DNA of 64,000 nt. Origin: Qipengyuania seohaensis. Lineage in GTDB: Bacteria > Pseudomonadota > Alphaproteobacteria > Sphingomonadales > Sphingomonadaceae. A program made the position numbers and the translations under genes. The notes beneath the pieces are model-generated. The model was not told where the DNA came from and did not search any database. It was given only the letters and a program-made list of their open reading frames with translations. Where the stretch lies: NCBI RefSeq assembly GCF_002795865.1, contig NZ_CP024920.1:2577001-2641000 (forward strand), read 5' to 3'. This document shows, piece by piece, positions 34,708-43,959 of the stretch. The number at the start of each line of letters is the position of its first letter. Position 1 is the stretch's first letter.

Positions 34708-36406
34708 CCTCGCCATTGTCCTCGCGCTCCTGTGCGCAGCAGTCGCGTCCTGCGGCGGACCGGCTGCGACGATTGACGATCTGGTGCAGCTTCGCTCGCA
34801 AGTCGCCCGCGGCGATGCAGGTGCAGCGCAGCTGACGGTGGACCGGCTGGTCGAATCCGAGCTCGAGCGCAGTACCTATGCAGCCTATGCAGGAGAGGCC
34901 GCCTTGTTGCGCGGCGACCTGGCGGATGCTCGAACCTGGCTAGCGGACGGGAAGTTCGACGACCGGACGGCTTCCCTTGGATACCGATTGCTGGCCGATC
35001 TCGAAATGCGCGAAGAGAATGTCGCCGCCGCTGCGGACGCGTTGGAGCAGGCGAGAATGGTCGCGCCGGACGATCCGCGCGTCTGGGTCCTTATCGGCCG
35101 CTTGCGCTATAGCCTGGGCAACCATCTCGCTGCTTTCGAAGCGGCTGACCGCGCGATGGAACTGGGTCCGACCGATGTCGAGGCGCTCAAATTTCGTGGA
35201 CAGCTCGCACGGGATAGCGAGGGCATGGTGCCTGCCGTGCAGTGGTTTGAGAAAGCCGTCGGGCAAGCTGGAAGTGATCGCGCATTACAGATCGAATATG
35301 CAGCGACGCTGCTGGATGCAGGTGAGCCCGAGCGGGCACAGTCGATCCTGGCTCAATTCGACGATCCATATCTCAAGGCAGTCGAGCTGGCCCGGACGGG
35401 TGACTTCGTCGCGGCACGCCAGGCGCTCGAGCTTACCGAAGGTGCCCGGCGCGATACCGCAGCGGCCAGGTTGCTCTCGGCCATCATCGACGTGGAGCTC
35501 GGCAATTTCCAGAGTGCGGCGCAGGAGCTCGACCAGCTTGGCCGGGAACAGCCATCGAACCATCGTATCCGCGACTTGCTGGCCTTTGTGCTGTCGCAGA
35601 ACGGGAATGAGCAGGAAGTGATCTATCGCTTTTCCGACCAGGCACGCGGCCCCGGAGGCTCACCATGGCTCCGTACGCTCGTCGGGCGGGCATTCGAGGC
35701 GCTGGATCGCCGCGAAGAGGCGGCAATCTATCTCGATCTAGCCGCGGTCGATGAAACTGTATTGGGTCCGCTCCGTGGCGGGGAAAAACAGGCCGGGGAT
35801 GAAGGAATAATGAGGCGAGACCAGGTTCGCGCTGCGCTGTCTGCAGGCGATATCGAGCGCGGGGTGGATATGGCCCGTCGCATGGCTGAAGCCTACCCGG
35901 AATCCGCCGACGCGGCAGCCCTGCTGGGCGATGCACTCCTTGCACGAAACGACCGGGTTGCCGCCTTCAGGGCCTATGAGCGCGCAGCGCGTGTACGCCG
36001 GAACTGGCCCCTCTTGCTAAGGATGGCGGCTGCTCGCGAGCGGGCAGAAGCCGCGCGCCTGGTCGCCGCTTTCGCTGCGGCCAACCCCCTCAACGCAGAG
36101 GCCGCGGCATTGGCTGCCGATGGTTATGCCGCAGCGGGTCAATGGGAGGATGCCGCAAGGTTGCTGGATCGCGCGCTTGGAAATGGAATGAGGCAAGTGC
36201 CGTGGGTCCTCGCCGCGCGCAGCGTCGCCGCCCGGGAACTGGGTGAAGGGGACGGGGTCGACCAGCTCGACTGGGCAATCGAAGCATATGAGACGCAGCG
36301 CATGAGCCCTCCTGCAATTGCGGCCCTGCTGGCGGCCCTGCCGGAAGAGGACGTGCAGCTTCGTTCGGAGCTGGCGGCCAAGCTGCGCGCGCTGTCGGAG
36401 AGCTAG
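34691..36406 (+). CDS. TPR-repeat lipoprotein (PrsT-like)
   Basis: 571 residues. A lipoprotein signal with lipobox AVASC (C21) is followed by many TPR-like helix pairs through the whole chain, for example VLIGRLRYSLGNHLAAFEAADRAMELGP in part (NHLAAFEAADRAMELGP). The ATG at 34691 overlaps the end of prsR by 17 bases. In PEP-CTERM loci the gene after prsR encodes the TPR lipoprotein PrsT; this one is shorter than the roughly 900-residue type. It probably acts in assembly or export of the polysaccharide at the outer membrane (inference). Confidence 0.75.
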   Translation: MISRPDLAIVLALLCAAVASCGGPAATIDDLVQLRSQVARGDAGAAQLTVDRLVESELERSTYAAYAGEAALLRGDLADARTWLADGKFDDRTASLGYRLLADLEMREENVAAAADALEQARMVAPDDPRVWVLIGRLRYSLGNHLAAFEAADRAMELGPTDVEALKFRGQLARDSEGMVPAVQWFEKAVGQAGSDRALQIEYAATLLDAGEPERAQSILAQFDDPYLKAVELARTGDFVAARQALELTEGARRDTAAARLLSAIIDVELGNFQSAAQELDQLGREQPSNHRIRDLLAFVLSQNGNEQEVIYRFSDQARGPGGSPWLRTLVGRAFEALDRREEAAIYLDLAAVDETVLGPLRGGEKQAGDEGIMRRDQVRAALSAGDIERGVDMARRMAEAYPESADAAALLGDALLARNDRVAAFRAYERAARVRRNWPLLLRMAAARERAEAARLVAAFAAANPLNAEAAALAADGYAAAGQWEDAARLLDRALGNGMRQVPWVLAARSVAARELGEGDGVDQLDWAIEAYETQRMSPPAIAALLAALPEEDVQLRSELAAKLRALSES

Positions 36407-36441
36407 ACAGGCGCACAAAGGCTCGGCAGGGCGTTAGGCGA

Positions 36442-37449
36442 ATGGCAATCCGTACGATCACGAAAGACCCGATGCTGCGGCTCCTGCTTGCCGCAATGGT
36501 GTTGGCTGCGTTTTTCCCGGCGACGGGGACTTGGCGCAGCGCCGCGCAGATGGCGGCGAACCTCGGCATCTTCTTCCTGTTCCTTGCCAACGGAATGCGC
36601 ATCGCCCGCTCCGAGATCGCCTCTGGCATCGCGAACTGGCGCTTCTTCCTCCCGCTGACGCTGTGGATGTTCGGCGCGATGTCGGGCGTCGGACTGGCCT
36701 TGTCCCATGCCGGCGAAGCAATCCTGCCGCCGCTTCTCGCGGTTGGGTTCCTCTATCTTGGCGCGCTGCCGACGACTGTCCAGTCATCGACGTCCTACAG
36801 CTCGCTGGCTGGCGGCAATATCGCCCTGTCGGTTATTGCGGCCGCATCGATGAGCATCCTCGGTGTTTTCATTTCGGTGCCCATTTTCCTCTCGCTTGGT
36901 GGGAGCGGGGAAGGGATGGTGGGCAATGATGCGCTTATAAAGATCATCCTAATCCTGATCCTGCCTTTCGCGATCGGACAGTTGGTGCAGAGCAAGTCTG
37001 CGGCCTTCATCGCGCAGCAGAAACCACGGATCGTATGGCTCGACAGGCTGATCATTGCCTTCGCCGTCTACGTCGCGTTTTCGGGCGCGGTGGAGCAGGG
37101 CATCTGGACGCGCATCGACGGTTGGGGTTGGGCGGTGACAATGGGTCTGGTGACACTGTTCCTGGTCGTGGGTCACGCAGGAGCGTGGTTCGCGCCCGCT
37201 GGCCTCGGCCTACCGCGCCAGGACCGCATCGCCTTCCTGTTTGCCGGAGCCCAGAAGTCCGCGGCAATCGGCGCGCCCCTCGCCACGGTCCTGTTCGAGC
37301 CGGCAGCAGCAGGCTTCATAGTCTTGCCGCTGCTGCTCTACCATTTCTTCCAGCTGGTACTGGCCGCGCCGCTCGCTACTCGGCTGGCAGCTCGGTCCGC
37401 TCTTCGCCCGGATGCTTCCGGTTATGACGCACCGACCACCAGAAGCTGA
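36442..37449 (+). CDS. Bile acid:sodium symporter family protein (SBF-like)
   Basis: 335 residues with about ten hydrophobic helices and no cleaved signal. The segments LGIFFLFLANGMRI, GALPTTVQSSTSYSSLAGGN and FLFAGAQKSAAIGAPLA match the SBF-like (YfeH/PF13593) branch of the BASS superfamily, whose crossing helices bind Na+ and substrate. Substrates in bacteria are poorly known. Its C-terminal 74 bases are also coding on the opposite strand for the DUF475 protein. Confidence 0.85.
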   Translation: MAIRTITKDPMLRLLLAAMVLAAFFPATGTWRSAAQMAANLGIFFLFLANGMRIARSEIASGIANWRFFLPLTLWMFGAMSGVGLALSHAGEAILPPLLAVGFLYLGALPTTVQSSTSYSSLAGGNIALSVIAAASMSILGVFISVPIFLSLGGSGEGMVGNDALIKIILILILPFAIGQLVQSKSAAFIAQQKPRIVWLDRLIIAFAVYVAFSGAVEQGIWTRIDGWGWAVTMGLVTLFLVVGHAGAWFAPAGLGLPRQDRIAFLFAGAQKSAAIGAPLATVLFEPAAAGFIVLPLLLYHFFQLVLAAPLATRLAARSALRPDASGYDAPTTRS

Positions 37450-38449
37450 GCCCGATCAGCACTGCGCCGAGCAGGCCCGTGATTGTTTCCGGAATATGCC
37501 AGCGTGCAGATAGCAGCATGATGATGCCGAGCACGATGATGGCCCAGAAAGCACCGTGTTCGAGATAGCGATACTGGGCGAGCGTACCCGTGCGCACGAG
37601 GTGGATGGTCATCGAGCGCACGAACATGGCGCCGACCGACAGGCCTAGCGCAATGATGATCATGTTGTTCGACAGGGCGAACGCACCGATTACTCCGTCG
37701 AAGCTGAAACTTGCGTCCAGCACCTCGAGATAGAGGAAACCGCCAAGGCCCGATTTCACGATCTCGCCAGCGGCCTTCTTGCGGGCCTCGCGCGCCTCGA
37801 TGATGGCGGCAATGGCGTGGACTGCGATAAAGGTGACGAGGCCGAGGATCGCCGCCGTCAGGAACACGATCGCATCGTCCGGTGCCAGCATGGTCGAAAC
37901 GAAATAGACCAGCAGGAGGACGAGGCCGATCTCCACCGCAGGAACATTGGAGAACCTGTTGATGGTACGTTCGAGCACTGCGATCCAGTGTATCTCCTTG
38001 TCCTCTTCAAAGAAGAAGGTCAGGCCAACCATGGCAAGGAAAGCGCCGCCGAAACCGGCGATGCCGATGTGGGCATCAGAGACCAAGCGTTCGTATTCCT
38101 GGGGATCGTTCAACGACAGGTTGATCGCCTCCATGGGGCCGATCTCGGCAGCTATTGCCACGATCGCGATCGGAAAGACGATCCGCATGCCGAAGACGGC
38201 GATCAATATGCCGATAGTCAGGAAGCGCTGCTGCCAGACCGGGTCCATATCGCGCAGGACGGTGGCGTTCACCACCGCGTTATCGAAGCTGAGCGACACC
38301 TCCAGTATCGACAGGACGAGCACGATCCACAGGATGCCCAGTGTCGCGGAGATCGAGCCCGTGCTGCTCCACCCGTACCATCCGGCCAGACCGAAACAGA
38401 TTGCCGTAAAGACGAGCGAGAACGTGTAGTACTTGCGAAGCGTTTCCAT
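37376..38449 (-). CDS. DUF475 (TerC-like) integral membrane protein
   Basis: 357 residues with about nine or ten hydrophobic helices. The acidic motif EVSLSFDNAVVNATVL and its repeat EVLDASFSFDGVIGAFAL (partly) are characteristic of DUF475/TerC proteins, implicated in metal or tellurite handling and in metal loading of exported enzymes. I chose ATG at 38449 (METLRKYYTFS); AAGGA lies 13 bases upstream, a long spacing, and the frame is open further. It follows panB on the same strand by 16 bases and converges on the SBF gene with a 74-base overlap. Confidence 0.83.
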   Translation of the reverse strand: METLRKYYTFSLVFTAICFGLAGWYGWSSTGSISATLGILWIVLVLSILEVSLSFDNAVVNATVLRDMDPVWQQRFLTIGILIAVFGMRIVFPIAIVAIAAEIGPMEAINLSLNDPQEYERLVSDAHIGIAGFGGAFLAMVGLTFFFEEDKEIHWIAVLERTINRFSNVPAVEIGLVLLLVYFVSTMLAPDDAIVFLTAAILGLVTFIAVHAIAAIIEAREARKKAAGEIVKSGLGGFLYLEVLDASFSFDGVIGAFALSNNMIIIALGLSVGAMFVRSMTIHLVRTGTLAQYRYLEHGAFWAIIVLGIIMLLSARWHIPETITGLLGAVLIGLSFWWSVRHNRKHPGEERTELPAE

Positions 38450-38465
38450 CGATTTTTTGAGGTCC

Positions 38466-39341
38466 TTAGCCCTTCTTGGGCTGGTAAGTCTGATCTGCCG
38501 AGGGGAAGCTGCGTTCGCGCACTTCCTCGGCATATTGCGCGACCGTGCGGTCGATCACTTCGGCGATATTCTCGTATTTTTTCACGAAGCGCGGGACGCG
38601 TTCGAACATGCCGAGCATATCCTCGGTCACCAGCACCTGTCCATCGCATTGCGCCGAAGCGCCGATACCGATGGTGGGGCAGGAGACTGCCTTGGTGGCC
38701 TCGATGGCGATGGGTTCGAGAACGCCTTCGAGGACGATAGCGAATGCGCCCGCCTCATCCAGTGCCTTCGCGTCCCCGACGATCTTCCTGGCTTCCGCAT
38801 CGTCGCGTCCGCGTGCCATATAGCCGCCGAGGACGTTCACGGCCTGCGGGGTGAGGCCGACATGGCCCATCACAGGAATGCCGCGCTGGTTCAGGAAAGC
38901 GACCGTTTCCGCCATCTGCTCGCCGCCTTCCAGCTTCACCGCTGCCGCGCCGCTTTCCTTGAGCAGGCGAGCGGCACTCTCGAAAGCCTGTTCCTTCGAG
39001 GCTTCGTAGGAGCCGAACGGCATGTCGACGACCACTACCGCATGATAACTGCCACGAACCACCGCAGCTGCATGGTTGGCCATCATTTCAAGCGTGACGG
39101 GAATCGTCGATGGCAGGCCGTAGATCACCTGCGCCAGCGAATCCCCAACCAGGAGTATGTCACAATGCGCATCGAGCAATTGCGCCTGACGGGCCGTGTA
39201 AGCCGTCAGCATGACCAGCGGCTGCTTGGTTTCCCCGTCGGCCTTGTGCGCGCGAATCTTCGGCACCGTGAGCCGCTTCATCGGCTGCGGGGTAGGGTTT
39301 GCGCGGCTGGTGCTCGTATCGAGCTGGAAAGTGGTCGACAT
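38466..39341 (-). CDS. panB: 3-methyl-2-oxobutanoate hydroxymethyltransferase
   Basis: 291 residues. First step of pantothenate synthesis: transfers a hydroxymethyl group from methylene-THF to 2-oxoisovalerate. Conserved parts are [52 protein letters not shown] and IGIGAS. I chose ATG at 39341 (MSTTFQLD), with GGGAC upstream; the frame is open to 39455. It uses the same oxo acid that the bkd complex above degrades. panC is not adjacent. Confidence 0.94.
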   Translation of the reverse strand: MSTTFQLDTSTSRANPTPQPMKRLTVPKIRAHKADGETKQPLVMLTAYTARQAQLLDAHCDILLVGDSLAQVIYGLPSTIPVTLEMMANHAAAVVRGSYHAVVVVDMPFGSYEASKEQAFESAARLLKESGAAAVKLEGGEQMAETVAFLNQRGIPVMGHVGLTPQAVNVLGGYMARGRDDAEARKIVGDAKALDEAGAFAIVLEGVLEPIAIEATKAVSCPTIGIGASAQCDGQVLVTEDMLGMFERVPRFVKKYENIAEVIDRTVAQYAEEVRERSFPSADQTYQPKKG

Positions 39342-39471
39342 GTGCGTCCCGTAGCAAGTGCAGGGAAGAAGGCAAAGCAACGCTTGGACAGCGACGGGTT
39401 TCCGTGCTTTAAGCCCACCCCGAGGAGCGGCACGGGAGAACGCCGCTGGACACAAGGGATTTTAACGACAC

Positions 39472-40902
39472 ATGGTCGCTACTTCGCAAACCACGGGCGA
39501 GGGCTGGTCCTCGCGCAGCGCATTCATTCTGGCAGCCGTTGGCGCGGCAGTCGGTCTCGGCAATATCTGGCGTTTTCCGACGCTTGCCGGTGAAAGCGGA
39601 GGCGGTGCCTTCGTCATCTTCTACATCGCCTGCGTTTTCCTGCTCGGCCTGCCACTGGTGCTGGCGGAAATCTTCATCGGTCGCGTGGGACAGACCGATG
39701 CGGTGGGTTCGATCCGCAAGGTTTCGCAGGAATCGAAAGCATCGCCAAGCTGGTCGATCTTCGGCGGCGTGGGCGCAATTGCGGCCTTCCTGATCGTTTC
39801 CTTCTACTCGGTCGTGGCCGGTTGGGTGCTTTATTACGCCGGTGTGATGGGTCTCGACTTCATCCAGGCCGTGGGCGCGGGCGAACCATTCCGCGGTGCG
39901 CTGGCGGGCGAAAGCCAGGAACAGATCCAGCAGCGCCTCGGCGATATGTTCGCCAGCCCGAGCCTTCTGCTTGCCATGCACTTCGCCTTCATGGGCCTGA
40001 CGCTCTACATCGTCGCTCGCGGCGTCAGCTCGGGTATCGAGAAGGCCGCGACCTACCTTATGCCGATGTTCTTCGTGCTGCTTGTCGGCCTCGTCGTGTA
40101 TGGTGCGATCGAGGGCGACATTGGCGATGCATTCGCCTTCCTGTTCACCCCCGACTGGTCGAAATTGACTCCGCAGGTGATGAATTCCGCGCTTGGCCAG
40201 GCCTTGTTCTCGCTCTCGCTGGGCGTCGCAGGCCTCATCACTTATGGCTCCTACATCAAGGAAAAGAGCAATCTCGGCGGCACTGCGGCCATGATCGCGA
40301 TTGCCGATACGAGCGTGGCGCTGCTGGCCGGCCTGATGATCTTCCCGATCGTTTTTGCGGTCGGTCTGGATCCTGCCGCAGGCCCGACGCTGGTATTCCA
40401 GACCTTGCCCTTTGCATTCCAGACGATGCCCGGCGGCGCTCTATTCGGCTTCCTGTTCTTCGTCCTTATCCTCGTCGCGGCGGTTACCAGTTCGATTTCG
40501 TTGCTCGAAGTGCCGACCGCATGGGGCATCGGCGAGCGCGGATGGAGCCGGAGGAAATCGGCGCTGATCTTCGGCATTGGCGCCTTCCTCATCGGCATCT
40601 TCTGCCTGCTTGGCTACAACGTGCTGGCCGATGTCCGACCGCTCGGCTTCTGGTCGCTGTTTGAGAATACCGACATCCTCGACACGGTCGACGGCTTTAC
40701 CGGCAAGGTGATGCTGCCGGTCGGTGCCTTGCTGACTTCGCTCTTCATCGGCTGGAAGGCGGATGCCAACCTTCTGCGCACGACCACAGGCCTGTCGCCG
40801 CTGGCGTTCAATGTCTGGCGTTTCCTGCTGGCATGGCTGTGCCCGCTCGCAGTGACGGTTATCTTGGTAACCGGTCTGTTCCCCAGCATCCTAGGGTCCT
40901 GA
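39472..40902 (+). CDS. Neurotransmitter:sodium symporter (NSS/SNF) family transporter
   Basis: 476 residues with about eleven or twelve helices. The first helix carries the family signature GAAVGLGNIWRFPTLAGESGGGAF (partly), which includes unwound Na+ and substrate residues as in LeuT, and ITYGSYI is in the helix 7 region. Such transporters take up amino acids with Na+, consistent with a marine or brackish organism. Transcription ends at a strong terminator. Substrate not deducible. Confidence 0.9.
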   Translation: MVATSQTTGEGWSSRSAFILAAVGAAVGLGNIWRFPTLAGESGGGAFVIFYIACVFLLGLPLVLAEIFIGRVGQTDAVGSIRKVSQESKASPSWSIFGGVGAIAAFLIVSFYSVVAGWVLYYAGVMGLDFIQAVGAGEPFRGALAGESQEQIQQRLGDMFASPSLLLAMHFAFMGLTLYIVARGVSSGIEKAATYLMPMFFVLLVGLVVYGAIEGDIGDAFAFLFTPDWSKLTPQVMNSALGQALFSLSLGVAGLITYGSYIKEKSNLGGTAAMIAIADTSVALLAGLMIFPIVFAVGLDPAAGPTLVFQTLPFAFQTMPGGALFGFLFFVLILVAAVTSSISLLEVPTAWGIGERGWSRRKSALIFGIGAFLIGIFCLLGYNVLADVRPLGFWSLFENTDILDTVDGFTGKVMLPVGALLTSLFIGWKADANLLRTTTGLSPLAFNVWRFLLAWLCPLAVTVILVTGLFPSILGS

Positions 40903-40903
40903 C

Positions 40904-40944
40904 GCAAGAAGGGCCGCCTTTGCGGGCGGCCCTTCTGCGTTTTC
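40904..40944 (+). terminator. Intrinsic terminator after the NSS transporter
   Basis: Stem AAGGGCCGCC / GGGCGGCCCTT extended by further pairs with one bulge, then GCGTTTTC. Confidence 0.9.
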
Positions 40945-40957
40945 GATGTAGTCTGAT

Positions 40958-41443
40958 TTAGAGGTCGACGTTATCGGCGTGGCGCTCTTCTGCTTCGTCA
41001 TGGACGTTCATGCCCAGCGCCATCTTGGCTGTGTTGAGAAGGCCGAGGTCGCCGCTCCAGATTTCGGCATCGCCAAGATCCATGCGCAGGAACAGGATGT
41101 CCGGATCGTCCTTGCCGCCATCGTACCAGGCTTCGACAAAGTTGTTCCAGAACTGGTCGAACCGTTCCTTGCTGGTTTCGACCGACAGCGTGCCGTCGAA
41201 ACGGGCGAACATGTCGTGGTCCTTGCCGGCAAAGCTTGCCGTGACCTTGCCGAGCTGGGCGAAGGTCGAGTTCTTCTGGGTGAAGAACCAGATCGAGCTG
41301 TTGGCGTCCTTGTCGAGCTGGGCGGTCATCGGCACCGCAGTGTCGGAGCGACCGTCCAGTTCGAGGAAGACGAACGGCGAATCAGACATGGCGAGCCAGA
41401 ACTTCTTCTTGAGCGCGTCGGGATTGCCTTCGGAATATTTCAT
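40958..41443 (-). CDS. Pyridoxamine 5'-phosphate oxidase-like (general stress protein 26 type)
   Basis: 161 residues. The split-barrel flavin/F420 fold is suggested by FVFLELDGRSDTAVPMTAQL, quoted in part, SSIWFFTQKNS and KVTASFAGKDHDMFARFDGTL in part (HDMFARFDGTL). GsiB/GSP26-like proteins bind FMN; a stress or antioxidant role is likely. I chose ATG at 41443 with a GAGAGG site; the frame stays open upstream through the antisense of imuA but that part is a shadow. It is the neighbour of the SOS operon on the opposite strand. Confidence 0.82.
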   Translation of the reverse strand: MKYSEGNPDALKKKFWLAMSDSPFVFLELDGRSDTAVPMTAQLDKDANSSIWFFTQKNSTFAQLGKVTASFAGKDHDMFARFDGTLSVETSKERFDQFWNNFVEAWYDGGKDDPDILFLRMDLGDAEIWSGDLGLLNTAKMALGMNVHDEAEERHADNVDL

Positions 41444-41537
41444 GAGTGACCTCTCGTGTTTGCGTTTGTCTATCCTACGCTCGGGGGAGGTCTTGCGTTC
41501 CGCGAGGCGCGCCGGAGCGAGGGGGTGCAGGGATGAA

Positions 41538-41572
41538 TTGCGCAAACGGCGATATTGGAACATAATGAGAAC
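41538..41572 (+). promoter_or_regulatory. imuA promoter with overlapping LexA box
   Basis: TTGCGC (41538-41543), 17 bases, CATAAT (41561-41566). The alphaproteobacterial LexA box GAAC-N7-GAAC lies at 41558-41572 (GAACATAATGAGAAC) and covers the -10 element, so LexA would block transcription until DNA damage. Confidence 0.8.
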
Positions 41573-41590
41573 GAACGAGTCGATTCTCTC

Positions 41591-42373
41591 ATGTCCCATG
41601 CCGATCTTTCCTCCCTGCCGATAACGGCCTTCGAAGACGTTGCCGCGCTGTCCGCACGGCGCAGCGTGCGCTGGCGTCCGGGGCTTGCAGCCGTGCAGGG
41701 GGCCGCTCACCACACCGAAGTGTTCACCGCTTCGGGCGATGCGGCAGGGGCAGGGGTGGCGCTGGCATTGGCGCTCGACGATTTGCGGCACCTGCCGCGG
41801 GCGGATGGCAGCGAAGCCGATGATCGGCGCAACGTGCTGTGGGTGCAAACCCGCGATGCGGTGCGCCTGAGCGGGCGGCCCTATCGCGCGGGCCTTCCGC
41901 AAAGCCTGCAATCGCGGCTCGTCCATGTGCTGGCCGAGAAGGCCGAGGATGCGCTCTTCGCCCTGGAAGAAGGGCTGCGCTGTCGCGATTTCGCATTCGT
42001 GATCGGCGAGATGGCTGGCAATGCCAAGGCGCTCGATTTCACCGCCTCGCGCCGCTTGACGCTGACGAGCGAGCGGCACGGCATCCCGCTGTTCCTCGTG
42101 CGGATCGATGCCGCGCACGACCTGTCGTCTGCCCGGATGCGCTGGGAAGTGGCCAGCGCGCCGTCTTCTGCGCCCGCGTGGAACGCACAGGCCCCCGGCG
42201 ATCCGGCGTGGAAGGCGGAGCTTTTCCGCGCGCGCTCCCATGCTCCGGGTACTTGGACGCTGAGTGACGGAGAAACTTCGCTAACCGCCAGTAAGCTGCG
42301 CGAGGATACCGATCGCGCCGTGGCGGGCTGGACGGCCGGGTTGCAGCATCGCCGCTCGCCCCGCGCCCGATGA
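41591..42373 (+). CDS. imuA: ImuA, accessory protein of the SOS mutasome
   Basis: 260 residues, RecA/SulA-like. The chain has VRWRPGLAAVQGA at the start, a nucleotide-site-like region around NVLWVQTRDAVRLSGRPYRAGL in part, and a basic C-terminus. ImuA works with ImuB and DnaE2 in damage-induced mutagenesis. I chose ATG at 41591; the longer frame from TTG 41555 would begin inside the LexA box. No good Shine-Dalgarno is seen (leader about 18 bases). It overlaps imuB by ATGA. Identity rests mainly on the partner gene and operator. Confidence 0.88.
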   Translation: MSHADLSSLPITAFEDVAALSARRSVRWRPGLAAVQGAAHHTEVFTASGDAAGAGVALALALDDLRHLPRADGSEADDRRNVLWVQTRDAVRLSGRPYRAGLPQSLQSRLVHVLAEKAEDALFALEEGLRCRDFAFVIGEMAGNAKALDFTASRRLTLTSERHGIPLFLVRIDAAHDLSSARMRWEVASAPSSAPAWNAQAPGDPAWKAELFRARSHAPGTWTLSDGETSLTASKLREDTDRAVAGWTAGLQHRRSPRAR

Positions 42374-43959
42374 ACGCGAAGACACCGGATGCCGTATCTT
42401 CCCGCCGCATCCTATCCATCTGGCTGCCCGCTATAGCCATGGACCGCTGGCGAAACGCCGGGGACGAGGACCGCCGCTCGCTCGACAGTCGGCCGCTGGT
42501 CCTGATCGCCGATACCGCGCATGGGCCGCGGATCGAGGCAGCGAACCGCGCAGGCATGGTGGCAGGCGCCCGGCGCGGCATGATGCTGGCCGACGCGCGG
42601 ACCCTGTGTCCCGACATCGTCACCGCGCCGAGCGATCCGGCAGGCGATCTCGCCTTTCTCGAAAAGCTGGCGATCTGGGCGCGGCGCTGGGGGCCGTGGT
42701 CGGCGATGGATGCACCCGACGGCCTGCTGGTGGACGTTACCGCCGTCCCGCACCTGTTCGGCGGGGAGGAGAAGCTGGTCGCCGATGTCGAGGCGGCATT
42801 CGCGCGGCGCGAGCTTGGCCTGCGCTGTGCCATCGCCCCCACGGCGGGCGCGGCCTGGGCGCTGTCGCACTTCGGCCCGCAAGGCGCGATCCTGGAGGGG
42901 CGAGGCGATTTCGAGGCCCGGCTGGCGGAACTGCCTGTCGCCGCGCTGCGGCTCGACGACGATGTGCTTACGGTCCTGCGCCGCCTCGGCCTCAAGCGGC
43001 TGGGAGATCTGACCGGTATCGAGAACGGAGGAAGCGGGCGCGATGCCATCCAGCGCCGCTTTCGCAACCGCAAGTCGCCTGCCGCCAACCCGCTTATCCG
43101 CCTCGACCAGATCCTCGGCCGGGTGCCGGAGCCCTTGCTGCCCGTGGTCCCGCAGCACATGCCGCTGGTGCAGCGCCGCCTGATGGAGCCGATCCGCCAC
43201 CGCCAGCTGCTGGACAAGGTCGTCGAAGACTTGGCGCAGGACATGGCGCGCGAACTGGAAGGGCGCGGCGAAGGGGCAAGGCGGCTCGAACTGGGCCTGT
43301 GGCGCGTCGATGGCGAAGTCGTCGTGCGCCGACTGGAAATGGCCTCTGCCACGCGCGAGGCGGGGCATATATGCCGCCTGTTCGCTGCACGGCTGGACGA
43401 TGTCGATGCCGGTTTCGGGATCGAGATGCTGCGCCTGCGCGCTAGCTGGGCCGAACCGCTGGCGCTGGAGCAGGGCGATATCGAGGCGGCGGCCGAAACG
43501 CATGGCACATCGTTGTCGGCCTGTATCGACCGGCTGACCGTGCGGCTGGGGGCGAGGGCGGTCAGCCGTCCCGTCGCCTTTGCCAGCCACATTCCCGAAC
43601 GCGCGCAGCGCTGGCAGCCGCCGCTGGACCCGGAACCCGCTTCACAAGGAGAGTTCGCTTTCCACAAGAGGCCATTGAAAATGCTCGACAAGCCGGAAAT
43701 GATTTCGGTGCTCTACGCAACGCCCGACGGCTATCCCAAGCGTTTTCGCTGGCGCGGCGGGGTGCATGAGGTCACGCGGGTCGAAGGACCAGAGCGGATC
43801 GCGCCGGAATGGTGGCGCGAACGCGGTGGCACGCGGCTGCGGGACTATTACCGGATCGAGGACGACCGTGGTCGCCGCTACTGGATCTACCGGCTCGGCA
43901 TCGTGGGAGACGGGCGCGGCGGAGCTCCCGACTGGTACCTGCAGGGATTGTGCGCCTAG
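42370..43959 (+). CDS. imuB: ImuB, Y-family polymerase-like protein without catalytic residues
   Basis: 529 residues, Y-family (DinB-like) fold. The N-terminal motif reads LSIWLPAIAMDRW instead of the D-x-D of active polymerases, and the second acidic motif (S-x-D-E) is replaced by APDGLLVDVT. So ImuB is predicted inactive and to act as a bridge between the beta clamp, ImuA and DnaE2; QGEFAF near residue 430 could be the clamp motif. Overlaps imuA by four bases and shares its LexA-controlled promoter. Confidence 0.9.
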   Translation: MNAKTPDAVSSRRILSIWLPAIAMDRWRNAGDEDRRSLDSRPLVLIADTAHGPRIEAANRAGMVAGARRGMMLADARTLCPDIVTAPSDPAGDLAFLEKLAIWARRWGPWSAMDAPDGLLVDVTAVPHLFGGEEKLVADVEAAFARRELGLRCAIAPTAGAAWALSHFGPQGAILEGRGDFEARLAELPVAALRLDDDVLTVLRRLGLKRLGDLTGIENGGSGRDAIQRRFRNRKSPAANPLIRLDQILGRVPEPLLPVVPQHMPLVQRRLMEPIRHRQLLDKVVEDLAQDMARELEGRGEGARRLELGLWRVDGEVVVRRLEMASATREAGHICRLFAARLDDVDAGFGIEMLRLRASWAEPLALEQGDIEAAAETHGTSLSACIDRLTVRLGARAVSRPVAFASHIPERAQRWQPPLDPEPASQGEFAFHKRPLKMLDKPEMISVLYATPDGYPKRFRWRGGVHEVTRVEGPERIAPEWWRERGGTRLRDYYRIEDDRGRRYWIYRLGIVGDGRGGAPDWYLQGLCA

